Below, piece by piece: positions 8,785 through 17,114 of a stretch of 53,350 bases of DNA. The notes beneath the pieces were generated by a model. The model made no database searches. It was not told where the DNA came from and saw nothing but the letters and a program-made list of their open reading frames with translations. Every line of letters begins with the position of its first letter. Position 1 is the first letter of the stretch. The stretch is from positions 6,182 through 59,531 of the forward strand of contig DKCG01000006.1 of the NCBI GenBank assembly GCA_002449145.1, written 5' to 3'. Source of the stretch: Christensenella sp. UBA6880. Lineage in GTDB: Bacteria > Bacillota > Clostridia > Christensenellales > CAG-917. The translations under genes and the position numbers were made by a program.

Positions 8785-8832
8785 AGTATTCAGTATATGA
8801 AAATGCTTTCGTTACGGATAAGAACAAAAGGT

Positions 8833-8863
8833 AAAAAAAGCGGTTTTTTTGGCAAAAAACCGC
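8833..8863 (-). terminator. Terminator between trxB and glmM
   Basis: On the minus strand GCGGTTTTTT-GCCA-AAAAAACCGC (8863-8840) is followed by a run of T (8839-8833). It lies 29 bases after the trxB stop. Confidence 0.82.
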
Positions 8864-8891
8864 AATAAAAAATCTATTGAAATTCAGAAAA

Positions 8892-9791
8892 TCACGCCAA
8901 AGATTTTATTATATCGTCGGCGGCGATTGCGCCGTCCGCGCACGCCGTTACGACTTGGCGAAGCGACTTTTCTCTTACGTCGCCGACTGCGTATACGCCG
9001 TGTATATTCGTTCGCATAACGTCGTTTGTGACGATATATCCCGAAGATGTTTTTTCGACGTTTTCAAAGAGTTGCGAGTTGGGAATCTCGCCGATTGCAA
9101 CGAACACGCCGTCGACCAAAAGCGGCGTTAAAGTGTCGTTTTTGACATTTTTAAGTGTCACTTGTGCGATTTTATCTTCGCCCGACAAACTTTCTACAAC
9201 GCTGTCCCAAATTATCGAAACGCCGCTTTTTTCAAGTCTGTCGCAAAGGATTTTGTCTGCGCGAAGCGCATTGCGCCTATGCACGAGATACACTTTTTTT
9301 GCAAGTTTTTCAAGGTAGAGGGCGTCTTCCGCCGCCGTGTTTCCGCCGCCTATCACGGCAACCGTTTTGCCTTTGAAAAACGCGCCGTCGCAAGTTGCGC
9401 AATAACTCACGCCTTTGCCGATAAATTCGTTTTCGTTTTCAACGCCTAAGTTTCTCGCGCTCGCGCCGCTTGCGATAATCACGGTTTTGCCCTCTATTTC
9501 CGTGCCGCTTGCAAGCGTGACTTTTTTGACTTCGCCGACAAGGCTTATTTGCAAAATCGTATCGAAAACGAAATCCGCGCCGAAAGTCGTGCATTGATTC
9601 ATCATCGCATAGCAAAGGTCGAATCCGCTCGTCGAGGGTATGCCGGGGTAGTTTTGAATGTCTGCGGCGGTCTGCGCTTGTCCGCCTACGCTTTGTTTTT
9701 CGATTATAACGGTTTTAAGTCCGCCGCGGCGGGCGTATATTCCTGCCGAGAGTCCTGCAGGACCTGCGCCGATTATGATTGTGTCGTACAT
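8892..9791 (-). CDS. trxB: Thioredoxin-disulfide reductase
   Basis: Encodes a 299-residue FAD enzyme that uses NADPH to reduce thioredoxin. The FAD motif GAGPAG starts at residue 8, the redox pair CATC is at 131-134 (followed by DGAFF), and the NADPH motif GGGNTA and the C-terminal GDVREK segment are present. The ATG at 9791 is preferred over one 17 codons upstream because GAGGTG sits just before it and MYDTIIIGAGPAG is the usual family start. A TATAAT lies upstream at about 9809-9814. It is transcribed alone, ending at the terminator at 8833-8863. Confidence 0.95.
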   Translation of the reverse strand: MYDTIIIGAGPAGLSAGIYARRGGLKTVIIEKQSVGGQAQTAADIQNYPGIPSTSGFDLCYAMMNQCTTFGADFVFDTILQISLVGEVKKVTLASGTEIEGKTVIIASGASARNLGVENENEFIGKGVSYCATCDGAFFKGKTVAVIGGGNTAAEDALYLEKLAKKVYLVHRRNALRADKILCDRLEKSGVSIIWDSVVESLSGEDKIAQVTLKNVKNDTLTPLLVDGVFVAIGEIPNSQLFENVEKTSSGYIVTNDVMRTNIHGVYAVGDVREKSLRQVVTACADGAIAADDIIKSLA

Positions 9792-9907
9792 AGTTTCACC
9801 TCGAAAAGTATTATATAATGCTTGCCTCGAACAGTCAATCACGGGTTGCTCGGATTGCTAAAAATCGGGCTTTTGACCTTGCGCGCGCACAAACGCGCAA
9901 AATTTAC

Positions 9908-9936
9908 TTTACAAATAAGTTTTTGACTTATATAAT
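9908..9936 (+). promoter_or_regulatory. Promoter of asnS
   Basis: TTTACA at 9908-9913 and TATAAT at 9931-9936 with a 17-base spacer, giving a start near 9943 and a short leader of about 17 bases. No T-box or other leader structure is visible. Confidence 0.75.
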
Positions 9937-9959
9937 TATTAAACATAATGAGGTGGCTT

Positions 9960-11351
9960 ATGCAAAACATTGACATTTCCGAAATTTTGAAAAACGGCGC
10001 GGCGTATCAAGGCAAGCACGTTACGGTGGCAGGCTGGGTTCGCACGGCGCGCGACAGCAAAACCATGGCGTTTTTGGCACTCAACGACGGTACGTCGCTC
10101 AAACACTTGCAAGTCGTCATAGACAAAACCAAATTTGACCCAAACGCACTTTCCGCGGTTATGAAAAACGGCGCATCCGTCGTATGCGACGGCGAAGTGG
10201 TTGCCGCTATGAAAGAAGGCGAGTTTGAAATCAATGCGGATAACGTGGAACTTTTGGGCGATTGCCCCGCGGATTATCCCCTTCAAAAGAAGTATCACAC
10301 GATGGAATTTTTGCGTACCATTCCGCATTTGCGTCCGAGAACCAACACGATGAACGCAATGCTTCGCGTGCGCTCTAAACTCAGTTTCGCAATCCATCGC
10401 TTCTTCCAAGAAAACGGCTACACCTACGTTCACACCCCGATTATCACGGGCAGCGACTGCGAGGGTGCCGGCGAGATTTTCAGAGTGACCACTCAAAGTT
10501 ATAACGACGCAAAACTCGCAAAGGACGAGGCGGAATACATCGCAAACGACTTCTTCAAGAGAAAAGCGGGGCTCACCGTCAGCGGACAACTCGAAGGCGA
10601 AGTCGCGGCAATGGCTATGGGCAAGATTTATACGTTCGGACCTACGTTCAGAGCGGAAAACAGCAACACGCCCCGTCACGCGGCAGAGTTCTGGCAAGTC
10701 GAACCCGAAGTTGCGTTTGCAAAACTTCCCGACATCATCGAGATTGCCACGAAGATGATAAAATACATCATCAAAGCGGTGCTTGACGAATGTCCCGACG
10801 AAATCGCTTTCTTTGAAAAGGCGTTCGAACCGGGACTTAAAGACAAACTTCAACACGTCGTGGACAGCGACTTTGTGGTGCTCGACTACTCGAAGGCAAT
10901 CGACATTCTCAAAGAGAGCAAAGTCGAATTTGCATATCCCGTCGAGTGGGGGCTCGACCTTCAAAGCGAACACGAGAGATACATCACCGAAAAGGTGTTC
11001 AACAAACCCGTTTTCGTCATCAACTATCCCAAGAAGATAAAATCCTTCTATATGAAGCAAAACGACGACGGGCTCACCGTTGCGGCAACCGACCTTTTGG
11101 TGCCGGGCGTCGGCGAAATCATCGGTTGCAGCGAAAGAGAAGCCGATTACGACAAACTCAAACAAGCGATGGTCGAAAGAGGTATGAACCTTGACGACTA
11201 CACCGGCTATATGGATTTGAGAAAGTACGGAACGGTGCCTCACAGCGGATTCGGACTCGGACTCGAACGTATCCTTATGTACGTCACGGGCATAGGCAAC
11301 ATTCGCGACGTGCAACTCTATTCCAGAACGGCGGGCGATTTGATGGTATAA
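9960..11351 (+). CDS. asnS: Asparaginyl-tRNA synthetase
   Basis: Encodes a 463-residue class IIb synthetase that charges tRNA-Asn with asparagine in the cytoplasm. An N-terminal OB-fold anticodon-binding domain (about 15-105) precedes the catalytic core with the motif 2 region TFRAENSNTPRHAAEFWQVE and the motif 3 GFGLGLERI near the end. The ATG at 9960 is chosen over 9948 because the GAGGTG ribosome binding site overlaps the earlier codons. Its neighbours asnA and aspS form an Asp/Asn supply and charging cluster. AsnRS together with AsnA suggests direct Asn charging rather than transamidation (inference). Confidence 0.96.
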   Translation: MQNIDISEILKNGAAYQGKHVTVAGWVRTARDSKTMAFLALNDGTSLKHLQVVIDKTKFDPNALSAVMKNGASVVCDGEVVAAMKEGEFEINADNVELLGDCPADYPLQKKYHTMEFLRTIPHLRPRTNTMNAMLRVRSKLSFAIHRFFQENGYTYVHTPIITGSDCEGAGEIFRVTTQSYNDAKLAKDEAEYIANDFFKRKAGLTVSGQLEGEVAAMAMGKIYTFGPTFRAENSNTPRHAAEFWQVEPEVAFAKLPDIIEIATKMIKYIIKAVLDECPDEIAFFEKAFEPGLKDKLQHVVDSDFVVLDYSKAIDILKESKVEFAYPVEWGLDLQSEHERYITEKVFNKPVFVINYPKKIKSFYMKQNDDGLTVAATDLLVPGVGEIIGCSEREADYDKLKQAMVERGMNLDDYTGYMDLRKYGTVPHSGFGLGLERILMYVTGIGNIRDVQLYSRTAGDLMV

Positions 11352-11454
11352 GCGGCAAAGCCGCAGCGATATCGTTGCTTTCGCAACGGTTAAATTGCGC
11401 AAAAAACATCGCATAGGCAACGGCAACACGCAAGTGTGCGTATCGCCGAGAGCC
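11352..11454. repeat. String of mini-hairpins after asnS
   Basis: Short perfect palindromes follow the asnS stop: GCGGC-AAA-GCCGC (11352-11364), then CGTTGC-TTTC-GCAACG (11373-11388). This resembles the mini-hairpin strings at 35398-35495 and 53173-53261. Confidence 0.6.
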
Positions 11455-11660
11455 TCGCTCGATTTATTGCGCTACTACCGCGCAGAGAATCTTTGCTATC
11501 AAAACAAGACGGACAAGAAATCAAGCCGCAGTTTCGCAAGATTATCTGCTTGGTGAGTGCGTGCTTTGCGCGCAAGCGGAATATTTGAATCTTCCATACG
11601 TCATTCAGAGGGAACGAAGTGACCGTAGGAATCAAGCGTAGCGAAATGCGGCGTTGCCGC
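11455..11660 (+). repeat. Dispersed repeat R2, copy a, plus hairpins
   Basis: It shares blocks such as ACCGCGCAGAGAAT, ATTATCTGCTTGGTG and GCGTGCTTTG with copies at 35100-35345, 35540-35790 (inverted) and 40085-40330. A CGTCATTCAGAG block at 11598 also occurs at 35141. GCGGCGTTGCCGC at 11650 is another small palindrome. Apparent reading frames here are not conserved between copies and are not called as genes. Confidence 0.65.
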
Positions 11661-11728
11661 AGATGAGGATTATTTGAATAATCCGTAACCCAAACTCGGT
11701 TTGGATATAATCGATATATAAAAGAAAA

Positions 11729-12739
11729 ATGCACAACATTGTAATTCCGAGCAACTATAAGTCGAAAATGACTATTCGCGAAACCGAAAAAGCAATCAAA
11801 TTCGTGAAAGATTCCTTTCAGCGCAATCTGATAAAAAACTTCGGTTTTGAAAGAGTGTCCGCACCTCTCTTCGTAAAGAGCGGAACGGGCGTAAACGACG
11901 ACCTCAACGGCGTAGAACGCGCCGTGCGCTTCGACGTGAAAGAGCAAGACGGCGTAGAGGCGGAAATCGTACACTCGCTGGCAAAGTGGAAGCGTATTGC
12001 GTTGAAGCGTTACGGATTCAGAAGCGGCGAGGGGATCTACACGGATATGAACGCAATCCGTCGCGACGACAAATGCGACAACCAACACTCGATATACGTC
12101 GATCAGTGGGATTGGGAAATGGTGATAAGCAAGGAACAGCGCAATCCCGATTTTCTCAAAATGATCGTGCAGAGAATCGTGGGCGCGATTTGCGACACTC
12201 TCGACGAAACCAAACGAGCGTATCCGTGCATAGATTTGAATCTTAAACGGGAAGTGACGTTCGTCACGACTCAAGAGGCGCTTGATAGGTATCCCGACCT
12301 CGATTCGCACGCAAGGGAACGCGCGCTCGCAAAAGAGTACGGAACGGTGTTTCTTATGCAAATCGGCGGCGCGCTTTCAAACGGCAAACCTCACGACGGA
12401 CGCGCACCCGACTATGACGACTGGGACTTGAACGGCGACATAATCTTTTACGACAGCGTGCTTGACGACAGCTTGGAAATATCCTCGATGGGCATACGCG
12501 TGGACTCAGAGAGTATGGTGAAGCAACTCAAAATCGCAGGCTGCGAGCAGAGGCTTCAAAATCAATTCCACAAAGACGTGGTTGCGGGCAATCTTCCTCT
12601 CACGGTCGGCGGCGGAATAGGGCAGTCGAGGCTTTGTATGCTGATACTGCAAAAGGCGCACATAGGCGAGGTGCAATCGGGACTTTGGCCCGACGATATG
12701 CACGAAAAATGCGAAAAAGCAGGTATAAACCTGTTGTAA
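11729..12739 (+). CDS. asnA: Aspartate-ammonia ligase
   Basis: Encodes a 336-residue AsnA, which makes asparagine from aspartate, ammonia and ATP. It is related to class II synthetase cores. Family blocks visible include the start IPSNYKSKMTIRETEKAI, the segment VEAEIVHSLAKWKR, and DMNAIRRDD..DNQHSIYVDQWDWE. The C-terminal GGGIGQSRLCMLILQKAHIGEVQ closes the active site. Length is normal. A TATAAT at 11706-11711 gives a start only about 11 bases before the ATG. It sits between asnS and aspS, so the product feeds AsnRS directly. Confidence 0.96.
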   Translation: MHNIVIPSNYKSKMTIRETEKAIKFVKDSFQRNLIKNFGFERVSAPLFVKSGTGVNDDLNGVERAVRFDVKEQDGVEAEIVHSLAKWKRIALKRYGFRSGEGIYTDMNAIRRDDKCDNQHSIYVDQWDWEMVISKEQRNPDFLKMIVQRIVGAICDTLDETKRAYPCIDLNLKREVTFVTTQEALDRYPDLDSHARERALAKEYGTVFLMQIGGALSNGKPHDGRAPDYDDWDLNGDIIFYDSVLDDSLEISSMGIRVDSESMVKQLKIAGCEQRLQNQFHKDVVAGNLPLTVGGGIGQSRLCMLILQKAHIGEVQSGLWPDDMHEKCEKAGINLL

Positions 12740-12771
12740 TAAATAAAAAATCTTTATTCTGAAAGGTGTAT

Positions 12772-14526
12772 ATGGAACTCAGAACACATAATTGTGGCGA
12801 ATTGCGTCAATCAGACGAAGGCAAACACGTCAAACTTTGCGGATGGCTTTCAAGCGTTCGCGATCTTGGCTCAGTCATCTTTTTCGTGTTGCGCGACTAC
12901 TACGGCTATACGCAAGCGGTGGTGAGCGACGAGGCGAAAAAGGAACAAATCCGCGCAATTCCGCGCGAAAGCACGATAAGCGTCGAGGGTAAAGTCGTCC
13001 TTCGCAGCGCACCCAACAAGGATATGCCCACCGGTATGATCGAAATCGAACCCGATACGATCGAGGTGCTCGGCAGATGCTACGAGCAACTTCCTTTCGA
13101 AATTGCGACAAGCACGCAGTCGAGAGAAGACGTCCGTCTCAAATATCGTTTCCTCGATTTGAGAAATCCCGACGTCAAAGCGAAAATCGTTTTCCGCTCG
13201 AAAGTCGTCAGTTGGCTTCGCAACAAGATGACATCTCTCGGATTCTTGGAAATCGCAACGCCGATTCTTACGTCGTCCTCGCCCGAAGGCGCACGCGACT
13301 ACATCGTGCCGTCGAGATTGTATCCGGGTCACTTCTACGCGCTTCCGCAAGCACCGCAACAATACAAGCAGTTGCTTATGGCTTCCGGCTTCGATAAATA
13401 CTTCCAAATCGCGCCTTGTTTCAGAGACGAGGACGCGCGCGCGGACAGAAGTCCCGGCGAGTTCTATCAACTCGACACCGAGATGTGCTTTGCAACTCAA
13501 GAGGACGTATTCGCGGTTATGGAAGAAGTTTTGAGCGGCGTGTTCAAAGAGTTTTCGCCCGAGGGATACAAAGTCGACCAAGGTCCGTTCCGTCGCATAA
13601 CCTACCGCGACGCTATGAGAGATTACGGCTCGGATAAACCCGACCTTCGCAATCCGCTCATAATCAAGGACGTCACCGACATTCTTTGCGAAAAAGCGCC
13701 TTTCTTCGAGAAAGGCAAAACTATCAAAGCAATCGCCGTACACGATTTCAAGGAAACGAGAAAGTGGATTGACGCACTCGTTGAAAAATCCAAACAAAAC
13801 GGCGCAAGCAATATGTACTGGTTCAAACTCGACGAGAAGGGCGAACTCGCAGGCGGTATCGCAAAATTCGTCGGCGAGAGCAAAGACGCGCTCGTTGAAC
13901 GTTTGGGACTTACGGCAGGCTCGTTCGTCGCAATCCTCGCAGAGGAAAAGGGCGTAGAAAAGCAAGCGGGTTACGTTCGCACCGAACTCGGCAACGGACT
14001 CGACCTCATCGAGAAAAATGCGTTCCGCTTCTGCTGGATAGTGGACTTCCCGATGTACGAATACGACGATGACGGCGTTCTCGGTTTCTGCCACAATCCG
14101 TTCTCTATGCCGCAAGGCGGCCTCGAAGCACTCAACACCAAAGACCCTCTCGACATCGTGGCGTATCAGTACGACAGCGTCGTCAACGGCGTGGAATTGA
14201 GTTCGGGCGCAGTCAGAAATCACGAACCCGCAATTATGGAAAGAGCGTTTGAAATCGTCGGCTACGGCAAAGACGTCATCGAGGAAAAATTCTCTGCTCT
14301 TTACAACGCGTTCAAGTTCGGCGCACCGCCGCACGCAGGTATCGCACCCGGCGTCGACCGTATCGTTATGCTTCTTGCAAACGAGCCGAGCATAAGAGAA
14401 ATCATCACCTTCCCGATGGACAGAAATGCGCGAGATATTCTTATGGGCGCACCCGGAACGGTCACCGAGAAGCAACTCAAAGAAGTGCATATCAAAATCG
14501 ATTTGCCAAAAGAAGAAAACAAATAA
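12772..14526 (+). CDS. aspS: Aspartyl-tRNA synthetase (bacterial type)
   Basis: Encodes a 584-residue class IIb enzyme that charges tRNA-Asp. An N-terminal OB-fold anticodon domain, the catalytic core with FLDLRNPDV, the motif 2 region CFRDEDARADRSPGEFYQLD, a bacterial GAD insertion domain (about 280-420) and the motif 3 GIAPGVDRIVM are visible. Length is typical of bacterial AspRS. The ATG at 12772 is preferred over the GTG six bases upstream because the GAAAGGTG ribosome binding site covers that GTG. It is 32 bases after asnA and probably cotranscribed with it. Confidence 0.96.
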   Translation: MELRTHNCGELRQSDEGKHVKLCGWLSSVRDLGSVIFFVLRDYYGYTQAVVSDEAKKEQIRAIPRESTISVEGKVVLRSAPNKDMPTGMIEIEPDTIEVLGRCYEQLPFEIATSTQSREDVRLKYRFLDLRNPDVKAKIVFRSKVVSWLRNKMTSLGFLEIATPILTSSSPEGARDYIVPSRLYPGHFYALPQAPQQYKQLLMASGFDKYFQIAPCFRDEDARADRSPGEFYQLDTEMCFATQEDVFAVMEEVLSGVFKEFSPEGYKVDQGPFRRITYRDAMRDYGSDKPDLRNPLIIKDVTDILCEKAPFFEKGKTIKAIAVHDFKETRKWIDALVEKSKQNGASNMYWFKLDEKGELAGGIAKFVGESKDALVERLGLTAGSFVAILAEEKGVEKQAGYVRTELGNGLDLIEKNAFRFCWIVDFPMYEYDDDGVLGFCHNPFSMPQGGLEALNTKDPLDIVAYQYDSVVNGVELSSGAVRNHEPAIMERAFEIVGYGKDVIEEKFSALYNAFKFGAPPHAGIAPGVDRIVMLLANEPSIREIITFPMDRNARDILMGAPGTVTEKQLKEVHIKIDLPKEENK

Positions 14527-14563
14527 GACATCAAAAGGGACTCGTATCCCCAGGAGAAATATA

Positions 14564-15949
14564 ATGAAAAAGAAACTTTTTAGCGTATTTGCGGCAGTTT
14601 TGGTGCTCGTGCTTTGCATCGCGGCACTCGTTGCTTGCAATCCGTACAAAGCGGACTCTATCGGCAGCGGCGATTCTTCCGCTCCTGTTGAATCGAACGG
14701 CGGCTACGTCGTAAAACAAGGCAGATTTATCTACTTCATCAACGGCTACGTTGGCGAAAGCGCGGATAACGCATGGGGCGCGGCTACCAAACAAGGTATC
14801 GTTCGCGCCGAAGTCAAGGACGACAAGGTCGATCCCGAATCGGCAAAACTCGTCGTTCCCAAGAGCGTGTACAATTCCTCGACCGTAGGCGGCATCGCAA
14901 TTCACGGCGAGTGGATTTACTATACGTCCGTCAACACCGACAAGGACAAGACAGGCACGGCTTCAACCACCAACACCGACTTTATGCGCACCAAAACCGA
15001 CGGTTCGGTGACCCAACTCATCGGCACTATCGCAACGCGCTCGTCCAAATATATCTTCACCAAAACCCGCGTGCTTTATTATGTTGACAGCACCATTAGT
15101 TATATCGACTTCTCGGGTATGAACGACAAAGCGACCGACAAAGGTAAGGGCGCAGTCAAAGGCACTCTCGTCGAAAACGTCGAAAACGTCGTCTGGTCCT
15201 ACGATTCCGACACGATTTTCTACGTCCAAAGCGCACCGAGCGAGGATAGTTACAAAAACTACAACAACCTTTGCTCTATCAACGCAGACGGAAGCAACCA
15301 AAAGACCCTCGCAACGCAAACCACGTTCACCGACGATCCCCTCAACAACCAACTCGATGTGTTCAAATACAGCCTTGTCAATATGTACGTCGAAGAGGGC
15401 GGCGATTGCTCTTTGTATTACACCAAATCCCATACGCTCAACAGTGAAAGCGTGACCGACGGCTTGTTTGTTGCAAAGGCGAGCAATGTCAAGGATAGCG
15501 AAAAGAAACTCAACACAATCGCTTCCACGACTCTCGTTCCGCTCGGATATGAGGAAGGCGCACTTGCTTACAACAGCCAAAGCGTATACTGCTGGTACAA
15601 CGGCATCAACGCCGAAAACCCCGTGCAAGTGACGAGCACTTCTCAAACCATTTGGAAAGTCGATCAAGCAAACGGAATCGTGTATTACACCGCAAGTTCG
15701 TCTGCGAGCAGCATTTCAAAGATTTCGTACAAGCAAGCCAACGCAACCGCAACCGTCGTTATGGAAGAAGGCATCAAAACCGACTGGCTCGTCCTCGATT
15801 TCGTCGGCGATGACTTCTACTTCTTCGCAAGCGATGACGAAAACTATTTACACACGATCAACCTCGTGTCTTTCGACAAAAACGCAGAGGACGCAGAAAG
15901 CACGTATATCGGTTGCCCGACCGACAGACTCGACGAGAAAGACGCTTAA
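14564..15949 (+). CDS. Lipoprotein with beta-propeller-like repeats (unknown function)
   Basis: Encodes a 461-residue exported lipoprotein. The signal ends at ALVAC with Cys25 as the lipid site. The mature part alternates short beta-strand blocks such as GGYVVKQGRFIYFINGY, GGIAIHGEWIYYTSV, YIFTKTRVLYYVDS and NNLCSINADGSNQKTLATQ, which resemble DUF5050/TolB-type propellers. No catalytic residues were recognised. The start with AGGAGAAA before ATG 14564 is clear; the longer upstream frame overlaps aspS. Its stop codon lies in a perfect hairpin (15942-15968). A surface-binding or sensing role is possible but not shown. Confidence 0.75.
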   Translation: MKKKLFSVFAAVLVLVLCIAALVACNPYKADSIGSGDSSAPVESNGGYVVKQGRFIYFINGYVGESADNAWGAATKQGIVRAEVKDDKVDPESAKLVVPKSVYNSSTVGGIAIHGEWIYYTSVNTDKDKTGTASTTNTDFMRTKTDGSVTQLIGTIATRSSKYIFTKTRVLYYVDSTISYIDFSGMNDKATDKGKGAVKGTLVENVENVVWSYDSDTIFYVQSAPSEDSYKNYNNLCSINADGSNQKTLATQTTFTDDPLNNQLDVFKYSLVNMYVEEGGDCSLYYTKSHTLNSESVTDGLFVAKASNVKDSEKKLNTIASTTLVPLGYEEGALAYNSQSVYCWYNGINAENPVQVTSTSQTIWKVDQANGIVYYTASSSASSISKISYKQANATATVVMEEGIKTDWLVLDFVGDDFYFFASDDENYLHTINLVSFDKNAEDAESTYIGCPTDRLDEKDA

Positions 15950-15968
15950 TTCTGCGAATTAAGCGTCC
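15942..15968 (+). terminator. Perfect hairpin built on the lipoprotein stop codon
   Basis: GACGCTTAATTC (15942-15953) pairs perfectly with GAATTAAGCGTC (15957-15968) around a TGC loop. The left arm is the last codons and TAA stop of the lipoprotein gene. There is no T-run, so it may protect the mRNA end rather than terminate. It looks like a minimal form of the nested palindromes. Confidence 0.75.
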
Positions 15969-15983
15969 TCAAACAATAAATCA

Positions 15984-16706
15984 ATGACCAAAACCATTTT
16001 TATTACGGGTGGAAGTCGGGGAATAGGCGAAGCGGTCGTACGCTTGGCGGCGGGAAATTACAACGTCGCTTTTACCTACAATTCCTCAAAAGAGAAAGCG
16101 CTTTCTTTGCAGAATGCGCTTAATTCTCGTTTTGGCGGCGTCCTTGCAATCGAGTGCGACGTCACAAATCCCGACAGCGTCGCAACAGCCGTCGAAACCG
16201 CAAAAAAACGTTTTGGCAAAATCGATATTCTCGTCAACAACGCAGGCATCGCAAAGAGCGGTCTTTTGATCGATACGTCGCTTGACGACTTCAAGCGCAT
16301 ATTCGACGTCAACGTCAACGGCACGTTCAACGTCACCAAAGCCGTTCTTCCCGATATGCTTTCGTGCGGTCAAGGCTCGATTGTCAACCTATCGTCCGTC
16401 TGGGGCGAGAAGGGCGCAAGTATGGAAGTTTCCTATTCTGCATCTAAAGCCGCCATCATCGGCTTCACCAAAGCCCTCGCCAAAGAGGTTGCCCCAATGG
16501 GGGTCCTCGTCAACGCCGTCGCACCCGGCGCAGTCGACACCGATATGATGTCCGTCTACACCTCGCTCGAAAAAGAGGAACTCTGCCGCGACAGCATACC
16601 TCTCGGCAGACTCGCCACCCCGTCCGAAATTGCCAAAGCGATACTTTATTTGGCGGAAAGCGGGTATTGTGTTGGTAGCATTCTTTCCATCACCGCCGGA
16701 CTGTAA
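15984..16706 (+). CDS. fabG: FabG-like short-chain dehydrogenase/reductase
   Basis: Encodes a 240-residue NAD(P)H-dependent reductase of the FabG type; FabG reduces 3-oxoacyl-ACP in fatty-acid synthesis. The cofactor motif GGSRGIG starts at residue 9, NNAG is near 86-89, the catalytic Ser is in NLSSVWG, and the Tyr/Lys pair is in SYSASKAA. The C-terminal PLGRLATPSEIAKAILYLAE and SITAGL fit FabG. No other fab genes are nearby, so another SDR substrate is possible. Its stop codon forms part of a nested palindrome. Confidence 0.82.
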   Translation: MTKTIFITGGSRGIGEAVVRLAAGNYNVAFTYNSSKEKALSLQNALNSRFGGVLAIECDVTNPDSVATAVETAKKRFGKIDILVNNAGIAKSGLLIDTSLDDFKRIFDVNVNGTFNVTKAVLPDMLSCGQGSIVNLSSVWGEKGASMEVSYSASKAAIIGFTKALAKEVAPMGVLVNAVAPGAVDTDMMSVYTSLEKEELCRDSIPLGRLATPSEIAKAILYLAESGYCVGSILSITAGL

Positions 16707-16830
16707 AACCGCGCTAAATCGCGCCTAATTTTGTCAGCGCCCCTTGTCTGTCAACTCATTTACGCATAGTAAATTAGGGTTGCCATTCAAGGGGTGCTTT
16801 CGCATTATGCATCGATTTATCGCGGTTTTA
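16704..16830 (+). repeat. Nested palindrome element (copy 2, after fabG)
   Basis: The left outer arm TAAAACCGCGCTAAATCG (16704-16721) starts at the fabG stop codon and pairs with 16813-16830 with one mismatch. Type-2 spacers (TAATTTTGTCAG left, TTTCGCATTATGCAT right), an inner stem AGCGCCCCTTG (16736-16746) with 16788-16798 including one G-U pair, and the loop module CAACTCATTTACG..GTAAATTAGGGTTG are present. Confidence 0.82.
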
Positions 16831-16993
16831 TGTAAGAGGGTTTTTTCACCCGTCACGTACGATTTGTACGCTAGGCGGGCTCGCAAAAGCGCGTTTCCTT
16901 GTTCTTCGTCTCAATATCGCGCTTCAAAGCATATCGATTTATTAAGGCTTCGCCTTCCTCAATTATTAATTATTCATTGTTAATTATTAATTC
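16831..16993. repeat. Degenerate element and AT-rich repeat R3
   Basis: 16840-16950 is a decayed copy of the palindrome element (CACGTACGATTTGTACGCTAGG loop region, then TTTCCTTGTTCTTCGTC). 16959-16993 is an AATTATTAATTATTCATT repeat, the same unit as at 21788 and 35811. No gene is seen between 16707 and 17114. Confidence 0.6.
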
Positions 16994-17052
16994 TTTCAAA
17001 TAAAACCTTATTCTTATATGTATATTAAATATAACATAATAACGCGCGCGTA

Positions 17053-17081
17053 TTGCGAAAAGGGTATTTTCGTGGTACAAT
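17053..17081 (+). promoter_or_regulatory. Promoter of the 17115 membrane cluster
   Basis: TTGCGA at 17053-17058 and TACAAT at 17076-17081 with a 17-base spacer, about 27 bases before the first gene of the cluster. Confidence 0.6.
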
Positions 17082-17114
17082 CGAATTTGAATCAATAGAT
17101 ACGTTTGAGGGTTT

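Noticed and set aside
9948..9959. Earlier ATG of asnS
   Set aside because: The GAGGTG ribosome binding site overlaps it and is correctly spaced for the ATG at 9960.
9842..9960. T-box or other riboswitch before asnS, asnA, leuS or serS
   Set aside because: No T-box consensus (GGTGG.ACCGCG) was seen, and promoters lie too close to the genes.
14426..14563. Long N-terminal extension of the lipoprotein
   Set aside because: It overlaps aspS out of frame and lacks a signal; ATG 14564 has AGGAGAAA and a proper lipoprotein signal.
12871..14649. A 592-codon minus-strand frame opposite aspS
   Set aside because: It is a shadow frame; aspS carries all family motifs on the plus strand.
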